Positions 41,895 to 53,951 of a stretch of DNA of 64,000 bases are shown here, piece by piece. The translations under genes and the position numbers were made by a program. Under the pieces are notes generated by a model. That model did not search any database. It was not told where the DNA came from and worked only from the letters and a program-made list of their open reading frames with translations. Source of the stretch: Portulaca oleracea (taxonomy: Eukaryota > Streptophyta > Magnoliopsida > Caryophyllales > Portulacaceae); the NCBI GenBank assembly GCA_029582165.1, contig CM055890.1, positions 8,931,787-8,995,786 on the forward strand, written 5' to 3'. Each line of letters starts with the position of its first letter. Position 1 is the stretch's first letter.

Positions 41895-44800
41895 TGTAAC
41901 AACCCGAGGAAAATCGCCCCTTAATACATATTAATTAGTTTAAATAATCAAGGTTAAAATTAAATCACGAATAATTTAAAGCGCGTGTTCCATTTTTCTA
42001 ACCGAGTGTATGTTTTGCAGGACTTGAGCGGTGCAACGATCGTCCATGATTTAGTTTAATTTTCTTTTCTTGAGAAATCTCTACCGATAAATTTTTATAG
42101 TGATTCTGATCTTATATGAATTCTTTTACCGAGACCAATGTATCAGGTCTTTCTTTTATCTAAGTCAATTTGGGATTATAATTATGAGAAATTTCATGGA
42201 GGAGTATGGATATATTTATTTGGGTTACCAGTAATATTTTCCGATATACCAAGTTTTTAGTAATTTGGGATTTGGGAATTATAAGTGTAGGAGGGAGGAT
42301 TAAAATTGATAAAAATTTACCTTGGGCCTTTTGATTTAATCGGCCACCAAGGAAGAAAGGGAAGGAGGCCTTTTTGTTTTGGGCTTAGGACATGGTTATG
42401 TATCTTTATAAGATTAAGTTAGAAGGGAGATAGACCATTTGAAGCCTAATCTCTCAAATCTCTCATCTCATGCTCCCTCTCTTCCATTTGCTCCTCCACA
42501 GGCCGCCACTCCTCTGCCACCTGCTGTCCAGCCACCACCAGCCCGCGCCGGCGAGTTTTTCCAGTCATTTTCCGGCCACCGTCGCATCCTTGCACCACCA
42601 TCATCTTTGTTCTCTATTCTCTTCTCCTTTTCAAGTGTAATGTCACCTTCCCTCCTCTCTTTTTTTTTTTTAAAAAATGAAAAATCCTACATAAATTCTG
42701 AGTTTTATGGATCTTTTATATGATTTCATAGGTAAAATAAGTGTTTCTAAGTTCATCAAGTAAAAAGGGAAGAATTTCAAGCATCAAGGAGAGAAATCTT
42801 GGGTAAGTTGTGTTAATCTTGTGTTTTATGATTAAATAGGTATGGATGATGATGGATTATGTACATGCATGTGTTTATATTAGTTAAATTCACTGTGAAG
42901 AGATGAAAAATCGATTAAGGTGAAATGCATGTATATGGATTTGTATTAGATTAAGTAAAGGGAGGATTTTAAGTGGTGTATGTTGATTTATGTATGTGAT
43001 TCATGGAAAATGTGAAGTGTTGGCCTTGCATGTCTCTAAAATGTATTCAATTGATAATTTTTTGGGTGTTTTGATTCTGGAAATTTGTATCAGTGATGGA
43101 AGGATAGGATTTTATAAGTGTTTAAGGTAAATCATGAGATTAGTTATGCATGCAAGTGAGTTTATGAGGTGTTATTGCAATCTGGTTCGGTTTTGATTTT
43201 TTTGGAAAACCTAAGATGTGATTTTGGGCTATTTTATGGAATTATTAGATAGTATAAAGTGTTAACTAACACCTGGTTTTTACTGTTCGTCGTTTCGATA
43301 AGTATATTGGGATTTATGGCCAAAGTCGTAAAGCCGCGCGAATTTGAGACGTTCTGACGTCAGTTTAAAGATGGATATTTTTCGATTAGTTAGAGTTTAC
43401 TATGGTTTAAGGACTGAACATAAAAGTTTTAGAGTACATTCTGAGATTTCTAGAATGGTATGGTATGCATTCATAGAATATCGGGAGAGAGAGTTATGAG
43501 CTTCTAATGGAAGGACAAAAATCTGAGTTTTCTAGACGTGATATTTTTTGGACTGCCTCTGTTCTAGGCTGATTTTCGACCCTTTCCCATACTTAGATCA
43601 AGTAATAGTGAAAATAAAACTTGGAGTATGAATCACAGGCTTTCCATGGACAGCTTATGGGCCCCAAACCGATTAGTATAACCCAAGTTATGGCATCTCG
43701 AAAAAAGCTAGGTTGACATGTTTATTTTTCTGGGCAGCTTGTAAAGTAATTAGTTTTTACCCTCCTTAGCCACGTTTCTAGCTTCCATGATTAACTACAA
43801 AGTTGGAGTGTATGTTTTAAGCTTTCCGAAAAGTCCTTTTATGCCTTGATTTGATAACTGAGGGATAAGTTATGATCTTATGAGTACACCTTGGCAATCG
43901 AATTCATTATTAATGATCTTAGAAACGTTACAAAGTTATTCCTCCATGTCTCCGTTTGAGTTAAGTCTTAATTCATGATTTCTTTTCTTTCAAGTCCCTT
44001 CAAGAGATCGTTGCGCTACTGTTCAAGTCTCTGCCCATCCATTCCGTGTTTTTAAAATCTTCAGGTACGTATATTGCCTGACCTTTTATGAATAATATCA
44101 TGAGTTAATTATTTATGTAAGTTCTAAATTTATTTTATTATCCATGTTTATATGTAAAGTATCATGATTTATGTTCAAAATATATGCAAGTTCTCACGGA
44201 TTCTTAAGTAATTCAGGTCGATTTATCAGGATAATTTCACAGTTATTTCTAAGTATTTATGTGGCGTACCCTTTATGTTAAAAACTTTTACGAGAATTCT
44301 ATTCTTTGGTTGGTTGAGTCATTTCATGAATAAATTCCTTTTTATAAGTACAAGTCCATGAGTTTACAAGATTATATCTTTAAGTTATGATTGAAAAAGG
44401 ATAGTTTAAGGAACTAGTTTTATTAAGAATTCAAGGTTAAGGTATCAAGGTTTAAGTTTTCAAGTTTTAGAAATTAATAAAGGCCCCGCCCATGTTTATG
44501 GTGCCTTAGTGCACACCAAGGAAAAACATGCTATGTGCCTTTGTGCACCCCAAGTTAATTATATATGTGCCTTAGTGCACCACAGGAAAATATAACTAAA
44601 GTGCCTTAGTTGCACACCATGGAAACCTGGCTAGTATAGGATAATTATCCACCATCCGGATCTCCCGATCGGTCCGGGTATGCGCATACGGAGGCTTAGC
44701 CGATGATCGCAAGTAGGGGACCTTCAGGATAATATTACGACAACTAAATTTTACGTAGCTAAGTACTTCAAGGATTTAAGTTAAGATTAAGTCTTATAGG

Positions 44801-45672
44801 ACTTGTTTAAGGTTTTTAAGTATATTTTACAACATGTTATAAGTCACATTTTATGATTGGTATGAAATAACAGTTTATGCTATATGTTGGGTATACGATC
44901 TGACTCATGTTTTATGACGTAATTTACTTGTCACTTTCTAAGTCATGTTATGGAAAGATTTCAGGTGTGTGTCTATATCAGTTCATGCATGATCTTTTTG
45001 ATTTCAAGCAAGTTTACGGTTATCCAGTTACCTTTAAAGGAAGAACTTATAAGTATTTTCATTAAAGTTGTGATTTAAATACAGGTTAAGTTATATTTCC
45101 CATATACAGGTTAAGTTATATTTCCCATGTACAGGTTAAGTACGGTCAAACTATGTAAGTTTTGCTACCTTTTAATGTCTGGTTGCTATTTATTTTGTTT
45201 TTAATGTTTTGGAACCGCGCTAAATAACTAAAACGAATTATGAAAAGATTCTTACGTTATTAGGGGTATACGTACTTAGTTTAACTCACTTTTCGAAGTT
45301 TTATGTTTTCGTTTGAGGAATCTCGGTGAAGGAGAAGGAAAAGCCCCGGGAGGACGAAACTCTAGAGCTTCTTAAGGAGATTGAAGGTGGTTAAAGACTT
45401 TTGATGAAAGATTTAAGAGAAATTTGTGATATTTTGGCTGTATAAATTTTATTGGATTGTGTTATGTTGTACGGAGGTGGTTTAGTTTAAGTTAAGTCTT
45501 GATGGTGCATGTTCGAAGTTAGTTCATGTTTTGGTTGTTTTGTTGGGTTTAGTCTTAGCCTTGTCCACCTCCGTGGATGGCGGTAATACTCCCAGGTGTT
45601 TATCCGTTGCTAACCATTGGGTTAGGTGTAGCATTAGCTTAATCTAGTGATTAGTAACCTGGGGGCGTTACA
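41895..45672 (+). mobile_element. Large solo LTR (3778 bp), duplication CTTAG
   Basis: It starts TGTAACAACCCGAGG and ends GGGGGCGTTACA, flanked by CTTAG at 41890-41894 and 45673-45677. Its size and TGTAACACCC-like termini fit the large LTRs of Tekay/Del-type chromoviruses, but no internal region is present to prove it. It contains a C-rich leader-like stretch (42470-42610) and four copies of a GTGCCTTAGTGCAC motif (44501-44625). The only frame of note (42439-42723) lies in the C-rich stretch and is not recognised. Confidence 0.92.
44501..44620 (+). repeat. GTGCCTTAGTGCAC motif cluster in the large solo LTR
   Basis: Four copies (44501, 44535, 44567 and 44601) lie at 32-34-bp intervals. They are followed at 44655-44700 by further dyads (CCGATCGG, TATGCGCATA). 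The cluster is far from the LTR start, so it is probably in the transcribed part, unlike the U3 clusters elsewhere. Confidence 0.75.
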
Positions 45673-45677
45673 CTTAG

Positions 45678-46643
45678 CCTCGTATTCATTACCATCCTCG
45701 GGTACGGGAGGCGACCCCATCGTATTACCAGAATTACCAACAACTGCGTCATTCGAATTTAAACCATATTTGCTTGAAATATTTGAGAACGCTCCATACC
45801 ATGGAGGTGAACACGAGAACCCCATTGATCATATCAATTGGTTCGAGCAATGTATTGGGTTAGTGCAAATGAACGGAGTTTCTGCTGAATATATGAAGTT
45901 GAAGTTTTTCCCTCTCACCCTGAAGGGGAAGGCATTATTGTGGCTCAACACTTGTCCACCAGGTACTTATTCTTCATGGGACGCCCTCAGTCGTGATTTT
46001 CTTCAAAGGTTCTTTCCCAATGATGAGACATGTCGATTGAGGCAAGCTATTATGAGTTTCCAACAAGAAGCCGGTGAAACCTTATTTGAAGCATGTGGGA
46101 GGTTCAAAGGCCTCCAACGGAGATGTCCTCACCACAATCTAGAAGATTGGCTCCTTTTACATCATTTCTACTCGGGATTATGTAGTTCTTCGCGAGAATC
46201 TATCGATCATGCCTCCGGTGGCATGTTTCTCAAGAAGACGACGGAAGAGACAAATGTATTTCTTCATGAATTATCCCAAAACTCTCCACATTGAGGAGGA
46301 GGCTGTGGTTCAAGAGAAGGAGGTACTTCATTGGAGAGCAACCCTACAATCAAATTTCTTATGAATGTCGTATTGGAGATGCAACAACAGAAGGCCTTAG
46401 AGGAGACTATAAGGCAAGTTAAAGCCGCTCAAGAGATACCGATGCTTATTCCTATCCCGGATGCTAGAGCTATTGTTTGTGATTATCGTGGTCAATCATC
46501 CCAAACATCCAAACCACCTCAAGAGTTTTTCCATTGAGCAGTTATTGCAAAAGATTTCATTGACCCAAGATAGAGACCAAGCCCATATTAAGAACCTTGA
46601 ATTGCAACTAGCTCAAATGGCACAACAAGCTAAACCTATCTAA
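45678..46643 (+). pseudogene. Athila-like gag, main part (Retrotrans_gag)
   Basis: The frame carries the Retrotrans_gag core: MKLKFFPLTLKGKALLWL, SWDALSRDFLQRFF, then ETLFEACGRFKGLQRRCPHH and LHHFYSGL. A TGA at 46292-46294 interrupts it; the same frame resumes to 46537, and after a frameshift a Gln-rich coiled segment (IKNLELQLAQMAQQAKP) follows. Gag would coat the element RNA. Confidence 0.92.
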
Positions 46644-47123
46644 TCTCTTCCAAGCCAACCTCAACCCAACCCCAAGGGGAAACTTAATGCAATCACATTG
46701 AGGAGTGGTAGAGAGATTGAGGGTCCTAAAATGGTGGATGGAGGTGTCTTGGGAGAAAAAGAAGGTGATGTGGTGGATATTACGGAGGATGAGAACTTGA
46801 AAGAGAAAGAGGAGAGTGAGTTTGTTTTCGTGGAGGGAAGTGAGGAGGTTTGTGAGGAGGAGCAAGGAGAATCCAGTTTTGAGAAAGAGTTGATTGAGAA
46901 AGAAAGGGAAGAGATGGAGAGAGTAAGAAAAGGGAAGGGAGTTATGATAGATGAAGAACCAATTCAAGTTATTGAGAAGCCAAGACCACCGCCGGTGCCT
47001 TTTCCCGAGCGGTTGGCCAAGCCAAAGTCGGATGCTAAATTTTCAAAGTTTATAGAGATGCTCAAGAAACTTCAAGTGAATATTCCATTCTTAGATGCTA
47101 TTTCCGAGGTTGCTTCCCTTTAA
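46644..47123 (+). pseudogene. Athila-like gag C-terminal acidic region
   Basis: It starts with the lineage-typical NAITLRSGREIEGP. A long Glu-rich stretch follows, then VPFPERLAKPKSDAKFSKF and EMLKKLQVNIPFLDAI, which leads into protease in Athila-like polyproteins. It ends with a TAA at 47121-47123. No zinc knuckle is visible. Confidence 0.85.
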
Positions 47124-47129
47124 AGGCAT

Positions 47130-47429
47130 TTGAAGGAACTACTTGCTAGCAAGCTGAGAATCCAAGAGAAGTCTACTATTCAGTTGACGACCGCTTGTAG
47201 TGCTATTATTGAGAACAAAACCCCGGAGAAACTCGCTGACCCCGGGAGTTTTTCCATTCCTTGCACTATTGGTGATATGAGGATTGGTCGTGCTCTATGT
47301 GATTTGGGGGCTAGTGTGAGTGTTATGCCCTATTCTATATGCCGGAAGTTGAATCTTGATGATTTGACTCCCACAACAATCAATCTTCAATTGGCCGATT
47401 GTTCCGTGCGTAGACTATATTATTTTTAA
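47130..47429 (+). pseudogene. Athila-like aspartic protease
   Basis: The protease core has DPGSFSIPCTIG and the active-site motif CDLGASVSVMP, in which Asp-Leu-Gly-Ala-Ser is the normal form for this lineage. LNLDDLTPTTINLQLAD follows. The frame breaks after SVRRLYYF at about 47429 by a frameshift or deletion. Protease would mature Gag-Pol. Confidence 0.88.
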
Positions 47430-47487
47430 CCTTGAGGGGTCTTTAAAAAATCCTTCGTATAAGGACTCGTGTTATGCCATCGATGTC

Positions 47488-50400
47488 ATGGAGGTGCTAG
47501 TCGACGAATATATAGAAGAATCTCATTTTCTCGAGTCTACATGTGATGATCCTTTGGGAGCATGTCTCCTAGAATCCTTTCAATTCGAGACCGACGACAC
47601 CGACATCGCATTTCTCACCAACCTTCTTGATTCGTCACCAACACATGAGGAGAATACTATTGATGAGCCTTATATTAAGTGTATGGAAATCCAAGAAGTT
47701 CTTTGCAAGGGTATGTCTTCTTCCTAAGCTAAACCCTCTCCCCCTCAATTAGAGCTTAAACCCTTACCCCCTTCTTTACAATATGCTTTCTTAGATGAGG
47801 AAAAGTCTTGCCTTGTGTTTGTGAATGCTAAATTACATGAATCTGATTTGTCTAAGTTGCTTGATTTGTTGAGAAAGCATAGGGGTGCATTGGGGTATAA
47901 AATTGAGGATTTGAAGGGTATTTCTCCATCCATATGCATGCATTCCATTGATTTGTTAGAAGATGCAAAACCAACTAGGCAACCACAACGTAGGTTGAAC
48001 CCTAATATGCAAGAAGTGGTAAAGAAAGAAGTAGTCAAGCTTCTAGCCGCTGGGATCATCTTCTCCATCGCAAATAGCGAATGGGTAAGCCTGGTTCAAT
48101 GTGTGCCTAAGAAAGGCGGGATGACAGTTGTTGAGAATGAAAAGAACAAGCTTGTTAGTACCAGAACCGTCACAGGATGGCGGATGTGCATAGACTATCG
48201 CCAATTGAACAAAGTGACCAAGAAAGACCACTTTCCCCTCCCCTTGATAGACCAAATGTTAGAGAGGTTAGCGGGTCATTCATTCTTTTGTTTTTTAGAT
48301 GGGTACTCAGGATTTTTCCAAATTCCAATTCATCATGCGCATCAAGAGAAGACTACTTTTACCTGTCCATATGGTACATTTGCATATAGAAGAATGCCTT
48401 TTGGTTTATGCAACGCACCCGGTACATTTCAACGATGCATGATGGCCATTTTTAGTGATTATATTGAGCATTGTATGGAAGTTTTCATGGATGATTTTTC
48501 TGTTTATGGTCATTCGTTTAATGATTGCTTGGATAATTTAGAGAAAGTTCTTATTCGTTGTGAGGAAGTTGATTTGGGTTTGAACTGGGAAAAATGCCAT
48601 TTCATGGTAGAGGAAAGTATTGTCTTAGGGCATTTAATTTCATCGAGGGGCATCGAGGTTGACAAGGCAAAAGTTGAAGTAATAGAGCGCCTACCACCCC
48701 CAGTTTCTATTAAAGGGGTGCGTAGTTTCCTTGGCCCTGCCGGTTTTTACCACCGGTTCGTCAAGGACTTTTCAAAAATCGCTCGTCCTTTGACCGATCT
48801 CTTCTACAAAGATGCCCCATTCTCCTTTACTGACGAATATCTTGAGTCCTTCTACAGGTTAAAACAACCATTAATATCTGCGCCGGTTGTCCAACCTCCG
48901 GATTGGACCTTGCCTTTCGAGATCATGGCTGACGTGAGCGACTTCGCGATTGGAGCATGCTTGGCTCAAACCAAATATAGGAAGCCGCGTGTCATTTACT
49001 ATGCAAGCCATGCACTCGATAGTGCGCAGAAAAATTATACAACTACGGAGAAGGAGCTCTTACCCATCATCTTTTCCCTAAACAAATTTCGTCAATACCT
49101 CATGTTTTCCAAGGTTATTGTATACACGGACCACGTAGCGATCAAGTTCTTAATGGGAAAGAAAGAAACAAAACCAAGACTTATTCGTTGGGTTTTACTT
49201 ATGCAAGAGTTTGACTTAGAGATCCGTGACAAGGCCAGAACCAAGAATGTCATGGCTGACCAGTTGTCAAGAATCCTTGTTGATTTAGAGGATACTCAAC
49301 CCATCGAGGACTCTTTCCCGGATGAACATCTTATGTCCGTCAAGCATTCTCACCCATGGTACGGCGATATCATCAACTACTTGGCTAGTGAGGTGGTCCC
49401 TCAAAATCTAACCCCTCACCAAAGGAAAAAGTTCTTTCATGATGTGAAGCATTTCTTTTGGGATGATCCATTCTTGTTCCGTTTATGTAATGACGAAATG
49501 TATAGAAGATGCTTGCCTGATAGTGAAGTGACTGTGTTGACGAATTGCCATGAGTTTCCATGTGGAGGTCATGGGGGATGCCAAAAGACGGCTGCTAGAG
49601 TTCTACAAGCCGGCTATTGGTGGCCAACCCTCTTTTGAGATGCTTATCTTCATGTCAAATCGTGCGATAAATGTCAACGGTCCGGGAACATTTCCCGGAG
49701 AAATGAGACACCACTGAATTTTATTCTAGAGGTGGAGGTTTTTGATGTGTGGGGGATGGACTTTATGGGTCCATTTCCGTCCTGAAAAGGATATCAATAT
49801 ATCCTAGTAGCAGTTGACTATGTGTCAAAGTGGGTTGAAGCGATTCCGTGTGTGAGATGTGATGGAAAGTTTGTGGCAAAGTTTTTGAAGAAAGTTATTT
49901 TTCCAAGATTCGGTATTCCGAGGGTCATTATTAGCGACAATGGGTCTCATTTCATTGAGAATAGGTTTGAGTCTCTTTTGTCTAACCACGGTATTTATCA
50001 CAAGAGAGGACTTCCTTATCACCCTCGAAACCAAGGCCAAGTGGAAATTTAGAATCGTGCCATTAAAGAAGTTTTGGAGAAGACGGTTAGTTCCTCACGA
50101 AGAGATTGGGTGGATAAGCTAGATGATGTTCTATGGGTTTATCGTACCGCATATAAAACACCAATAGGAACTACTCCATACCGCCTTGTCTACGGGAAAT
50201 CATGCCATTTTCCCGTAGAACTCGAACACAAGACAATATCGGCTATCAAAAAGATGAATTACGATCTCAAGGCGGCTGGGGCGAGTCGATTGTTTCAATT
50301 GGAGGAGCTCAAGGAATTAAGACTACACTCCTATGAAAACAATAGAATTTACAAGGAGCGAACCAAAGCTTGGCACGAAAAGAGGTTGAATCATCGTGAT

Positions 50401-50633
50401 TATGAGGTGGGTGATAGAGTTCTCATCTTCGACTCAAACTCTTTTCCGGAAAGTTGAGATCGAGATGGTCGGGACCCTTCGAAATTGTGAGAATCCTTCC
50501 CGCTGGAGTTGTGGAACTCAAGAACGCCAAAGGAGAATGTTTCAAAGTCAATTCCTCAAAGACCAAGCCATATTTTATGGGAGAAGAATATGCGGGGACA
50601 GTTGTGGTGTTCCTCGCTGACTTTGATGGTTGA
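47488..50633 (+). pseudogene. Athila-like pol: reverse transcriptase, RNase H, integrase
   Basis: One frame holds most of pol. [43 protein letters not shown] and catalytic [10 protein letters not shown] (near 48480). RNase [28 protein letters not shown] and [11 protein letters not shown]. Integrase: H-x-H finger with CDKCQ near 49662, [10 protein letters not shown] (first Asp), VIISDNGSHF (second Asp) and NQGQVEI with the catalytic Glu. In-frame stops lie at about 47725, 49636, 49783 and 50050; a frameshift near 50445 separates the integrase tail (RSRWSGPFEIV) ending at 50633. The catalytic motifs survive, so decay is recent. Confidence 0.95.
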
Positions 50634-51030
50634 AAGAAGAATTAGGTCGAGCTAGAGACCTAAAACAAGCAACTGGGAGGAGGTATGTGCTACTTTCCTC
50701 TTCTTTAGTGTTTTTCATTTCTTTCTCGCATTCTTATTTCCTTTTTGTCCTAGTGTTTCTTTTGTTCATGTCTTAATCTTAGAAAGGAAGAAAGAAAAAC
50801 AAAAGAAGAAAAAGAGAAAATCAGAAAAAATTGAGAAAATAGAAAATTTTGAGAGTGAGAAGAAAAATTCGTGAAGAGAGTGATTCAATATAGTTTTTGA
50901 GTGGTGAAAGATGTCCTTGAATGTTTTATGAGTGTGAAGAAAAGAGAGTTTAATAATGAGAGGAGTAGGAGTCCTAGGACTTAATTTTGTTTTCAAGGAA
51001 AATGAGTTTTTCAGGTGATGAGTAGAACAA
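50634..51030 (+). other. Post-pol spacer with splice-donor-like site
   Basis: AGGTCGAGCTAGAGACCTAA is followed by GGGAGG|AGGTATGTGC. The same block exists in the minus-strand element (near 61330-61395), so it is conserved in the family. The AG|GTATGT at 50681-50688 could serve as a donor for a spliced RNA of the third ORF. The rest is A/G- and T-rich without coding similarity. Confidence 0.45.
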
Positions 51031-51119
51031 GGTGGCAGGTGCGATCTACTATGTAGCACCCACTATGTCTGTCTGGAACGATCAAAATGCTGAAGTCCTC
51101 AGCCCCGTCGCGCCTGTCA

Positions 51120-51282
51120 CCAAAGACGTAACGCCCACGGCCTCTTCCAGAATTTCCGCCAGAACGAGACCGCACCTACTGTCCTCCTACACCGCACCTG
51201 CGATCTTGGCGAGCTGAGTTTTCAAGGTTTTCCTCCAGACAGAGACCGCACCTGCGGTCTGCCTGCACCGCACCTGCGGTCC
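51120..51282. promoter_or_regulatory. Interior GACCGC-ACCT-GCGGTC cluster upstream of the third ORF
   Basis: Exact copies lie at 51244-51259 and 51267-51281 (the latter lacking the first base), with degenerate copies near 51168 and 51191. The motif is the same as in the LTR U3 of this element. A leader-like C/T-rich stretch with CAAACCCTAAAAC follows at 51370-51430. No TATA box was seen between them. Confidence 0.7.
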
Positions 51283-51718
51283 ATCGAGCTTCGATTTTTG
51301 TCGGGCTTCTTAACTTATTTCTCCTTCATTTTAACTCATTTGTTCTTTACTCCACACCCTCAAACGACTGTTTCTCTCTCTAAAAATCCTAATACCCAAA
51401 CCCTAAAACTCACATTCTCTCACAAATCTTCTTTCTCTACTCTCCCAAATCGCGAATCCGTGCCCTAACCACGCCACTCTCAACCATTTCGCCTCTTTTG
51501 AAGTTCTTCAAGTGCGATTTTGGTTAGTTTTCCTTCCTTGGGAGTCGACTATGGCAATGCAACATGCCTAAGCCTCTTTCTAAGGTATTTCTTGCATCCT
51601 TGTGTGTCAATTTCATTTATTATCTGATTTTGGGTGTTGTTTGTGAGTTTTCTTGACTGAGACTTAGGGTTTGCACGGGTCTAGTTGTTTCCATCACTCT
51701 CTATTCTTTACTTGCTCA

Positions 51719-53115
51719 CATAGGTCGACCTAAGTGAGCCCGATCTGAGAAAGAACCTCCCACTCCGCCACCTGAGTTGTCGGAACCAGATAAGAATCGT
51801 TATAAGGCGCAACCCGCCTAACTTATTCAATGTGATCCAAAAGTGAAAGTCACTTTCAGTGATGAGATGCATAAACAACGGTTTATGAGGTTCAAACTAC
51901 GGAAGATATGTGCTCCTGACGTCTATGATGAAGAAACGTCAAAGGATGTCTACTGTAAGCCAAGCATGGATTACTTCATCAAAACCTTGGGCTGGGAGGT
52001 ATTTGTTACTATCAGTGACCCGATTATCGACCAGCCGGTGCTTGAGTTTCTAAGTTCATTAGTGGTAAAGGAAGACGGAACACCAAATGCTACTTTTAGC
52101 TATCGGGTGGCAAAGGAGGAGATTACATGTTCGGTTCATGACCTTTGTCATGCATTGGGTCTTTCCTTGGACGGATTTTACTATGAAGATTGTGCCTACT
52201 TCGACGAGCAAGAAGCAATGAGAGCCCTCACCTGTTAGCGGCGAAGGTATCCAAAATCCCGAAACCAACATTCAAAGATTCACTGCCCAAATAATTCTAA
52301 GGCTCGGGATTTTTGCAATCTAGCTGTTCGACTTCTTCATCGAATTATATCAAGTTCCGTCTTTGGCCGAGATATCGGGCGATCAAATGTTCGTAAGGAC
52401 GATCTCTTCGTGATCTTCAATGCCGTCAACGGTCGCCGTGTCAACACGGGCTCCTGCATTCTTTATTGTGTTCGGGAAATCAGCCTTGAAGTTCGTCCAA
52501 TGACAGTCGGCATGGGACATATAATTTGTCACTTTTTCAGAAGCAAGGTTTCGAATCTTACCTAGTTAAGTGGAATCCGAGATACTTTCCCGATCCTATC
52601 GATGGTGTTCGGCTACGAAAGATGGAGTTCTTGGAAAACATCGGACATAAACAATTTATCACCATGGTCATGGACTCCGTAGTGTCGCAATCCACTTAGA
52701 TCATGATCACGCAGAAGGCTAGTTGGATATCACCGACCGGCGCAACTGGTCGTGTGGTCAAAGGCATGGAGGCCGTTATGTGATGGGTGGTCCTTTTGAA
52801 TCCGATAGGGACAATGATGAAGAAGGTGAAACTGAAAGCGAGGAAGAAGAAGAGCAAGCATAAGGGGAGAATGCGAGTACAAGCCAAGCTGAAGGTACCT
52901 CACTAGGACGTCTTAGTGCTCAACTTGAGGAATTACATACTGAGTTCCGAGCGCAACAAGCATTAATCCAAAGCCATCAAAATTTGCTTGGAAGTTTGCA
53001 AGATCTTTTACATGCACAACAAAAGACTCTTGATAGCATTCAATTGCAGCTTCAACACCAACCCCATCCTCCTCCGGGAGGATGCGATTGCTGGCGATTG
53101 CTGAACTGTTTGTAA
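51719..53115 (+). pseudogene. Third ORF of the Athila-like element
   Basis: The main frame (51843-52238) has FMRFKLRKICAPDVYDEE, KPSMDYFIKTLGWEVFVTI and VHDLCHALGLSLDGFYYED. Downstream in shifted frames come VFGRDIGRSNVRKDDLFVIF and TVGMGHIICHFF, then an acidic stretch and a Gln/Leu-rich coiled coil. The same order occurs in the minus-strand element. It resembles the ATHILA ORF-1 or 'putative plant transposon protein' families known after pol in Athila elements; the function is unknown. The start codon seems lost and there are many frame breaks. Confidence 0.78.
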
Positions 53116-53178
53116 GCGTCCCCGCCCCCACTTGTTCTCTTTCATTGTCTTTACATGTTTTTCTGCATGTGATATAAG

Positions 53179-53211
53179 TGTGTGTGTATGTGTGTGGGGG
53201 GGGGGGGGGGA
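53179..53211 (+). repeat. (GT)n then G-run microsatellite
   Basis: Alternating GTGTGTATGTGTGT is followed by about 16 G. Such runs are unstable and prone to length error. Confidence 0.9.
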
Positions 53212-53923
53212 GAAAGGGTGCTTCATTGGGGACTTGGTGGGGAGGAAAGAAATTGTGGGTTTGGCATGTGTTGTCTAGCTTTTGGCTTTTGTGACGGTTG
53301 GCTCCAAGAATGTTTGGTTTGTTTTTGTGTTGATATATCCTTTGCATTTGTGTCACAACACTTATTTGGGTTTCTTTGGATGGGTTGGTGTGGTTTGCAT
53401 TCGATTTATTTGGATTTAGGACCGGGTAGTGGCGAGTACCTCACCCTTATTTCCCGCCTCAAAAGAGTGAGATTCGGGGATAAGGTTTATCATTGGCAAT
53501 GTACATTTTGTTCATATATATATTTTTTAGCTTTTTAGTGTTAAGTTAGTTGTTTTTCTATTTTGTTTTTCCATCTTGCATGCGCTATTGTCAAGTATAA
53601 GTCGTTTCTCTACCTTGATATCATGTTCTTACTGGTTGACGACTTCGGATCATGGCTTAGGCATTTATTTTAGAAGAGCTTGAGGTAATATCTTTTTACC
53701 CTCCTCTTTACTTGATGAATATTATGATTTGATGCATGCTTGATCTTTATTTTTGGTGGCGTGCCCCCAGTGTGAATGTGTTGGGCATATTTTGTTGATG
53801 GAGCCGTGTGGGCTCGGGTCGCCACCAGTCCACTTACATGCTAGTTGTTTTGTGTGTTTTTTTTATGTAGTTTTCCTACCCTTTTCTTGTGACACCCTCT
53901 CACAATAAGGACATTGTGAAGCT

Positions 53924-53951
53924 TTAAGTGTGGGGGGAGGGGGGAGGGGAG
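53924..53951 (+). promoter_or_regulatory. Interior polypurine tract-like site
   Basis: AAGTGTGGGGGGAGGGGGGA and the next bases form a 25-nt purine tract, preceded by GACATTGTGAAGCTTTAAGTG. The same word order occurs in the minus element at 57722-57765. It is about 1.1 kb before the 3' LTR site, so it is not the LTR-adjacent tract. It may serve as a second priming site. Confidence 0.55.

Noticed and set aside
47488..50633. C-to-T deamination as the cause of all pol stops
   Set aside because: The stop at 49636 fits CGA to TGA, but others (for example 49783 and 50050) are not clearly explained by C-to-T change.
51564..51723. Short first exon and intron for the plus third ORF
   Set aside because: Splice-like sites exist, but comparison with the minus relative places the natural start at about 51719 without this intron.
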